Below are positions 63,840 to 64,000 of a stretch of DNA of 64,000 bases, piece by piece. The stretch lies in assembly GCA_020137815.1 (NCBI GenBank), contig CM035352.1, forward strand, positions 5,749,159-5,813,158. Reading direction: 5' to 3'. The stretch's first letter is position 1. Each line of letters opens with the position of its first letter. The notes under the pieces are model-generated. The model did no database searches. It saw only the letters and a list, made by a program, of their open reading frames with translations, and had not been told where the DNA came from. The position numbers were made by a program, and so were the translations under genes. Source of the stretch: Hormiphora californensis (taxonomy: Eukaryota > Ctenophora > Tentaculata > Cydippida > Pleurobrachiidae).

Positions 63840-64000
63840 CTGGGATGTAGACTACTCATGATTCTAAGAACGAGTGTGTTGGCCGTTACGTGATGTAAAA
63901 CCGCAAAACCTTAAGCGTAGCTATAGTAGTGTTTAACAACAAACCCTACCCTCTACCTATTAATCTATTTGGTAATCTAGATAGTTCCTTACAGCGATTC

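Larger units (their letters stand above)
63203..64000. other. GPCR upstream region
   Basis: No gene recognised. Contains a 19-bp tandem repeat (63557-63632) and a hAT-type MITE (63731-63839). If WDR81 continues upstream, this stretch is also part of its intron. Confidence 0.4.

Overview
This is a 64-kb piece of an animal nuclear genome. The genes have short GT-AG introns and many small exons. BCL7, LATS, GINS3, NAA40, WDR81, a neurexin/Caspr-like membrane protein and a C1-RhoGAP can be recognised, and BCL7 is known from animals. The gene density, tandem Death domains, fucolectin/sushi/laminin-G modules and heavy load of short inverted-repeat elements suggest an early-branching metazoan. A sponge is my best guess, but it is not proven. 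No prokaryotic operon, CRISPR array, rRNA or tRNA was seen.

Layout. 27-6512 (+): C-terminal ~1,320 residues of a multi-exon protein ending in two Death domains. 6513-8316: retroelement debris. 8317-11671 (-): small protein with KEN-box and PP1-docking motifs. One of its introns contains an antisense reading frame, itself split by a 981-bp foldback transposon. 11690-12535: minisatellite. 12732-13761 (-): GINS3. 14421-16592 (+): secreted fucolectin-like protein with a 1.56-kb palindromic transposon in its only intron. 17060-18085 (-): LINE-type ORF1. 19191-26960 (-): LATS kinase, complete. 27496-28318 (-): NUDT13-like, frameshifted. 28570-30912: repeats. 30913-37314 (+): signal peptide, sushi, laminin-G, TM and a neurexin-IV/glycophorin-C-like tail. 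37315-41169: three inverted-repeat transposons. 41170-47149 (+): C1-RhoGAP protein. 47623-48663 (+): BCL7. 48854-49261 and 49515-49891 (+): two small single-TM proteins. 50106-51498 (+): NAA40. 52004-61209 (-): C-terminal half of WDR81, with an antisense coiled-coil gene (58311-60832) in one intron. 61970-63202 (-): class A-like GPCR, frameshifted.

The genes are not an operon; they are a chance neighbourhood of replication (GINS3), Hippo (LATS), chromatin (BCL7), endosome (WDR81), acetylation (NAA40) and membrane genes. The most unusual features are: (1) a minimal neurexin/Caspr-like protein; (2) a foldback transposon whose terminus supplies a GTAAGT donor and whose target-site duplication supplies the AG, so its removal as an intron would keep the frame; (3) three minisatellites that have each amplified an exon-intron junction (LATS donor, WDR81 donor, RhoGAP acceptor); (4) a 20-copy, 30-bp array of RFX X-box-like palindromes in the LATS intron; (5) several single-base frame breaks in otherwise well-conserved genes, probably assembly indels or recent decay.
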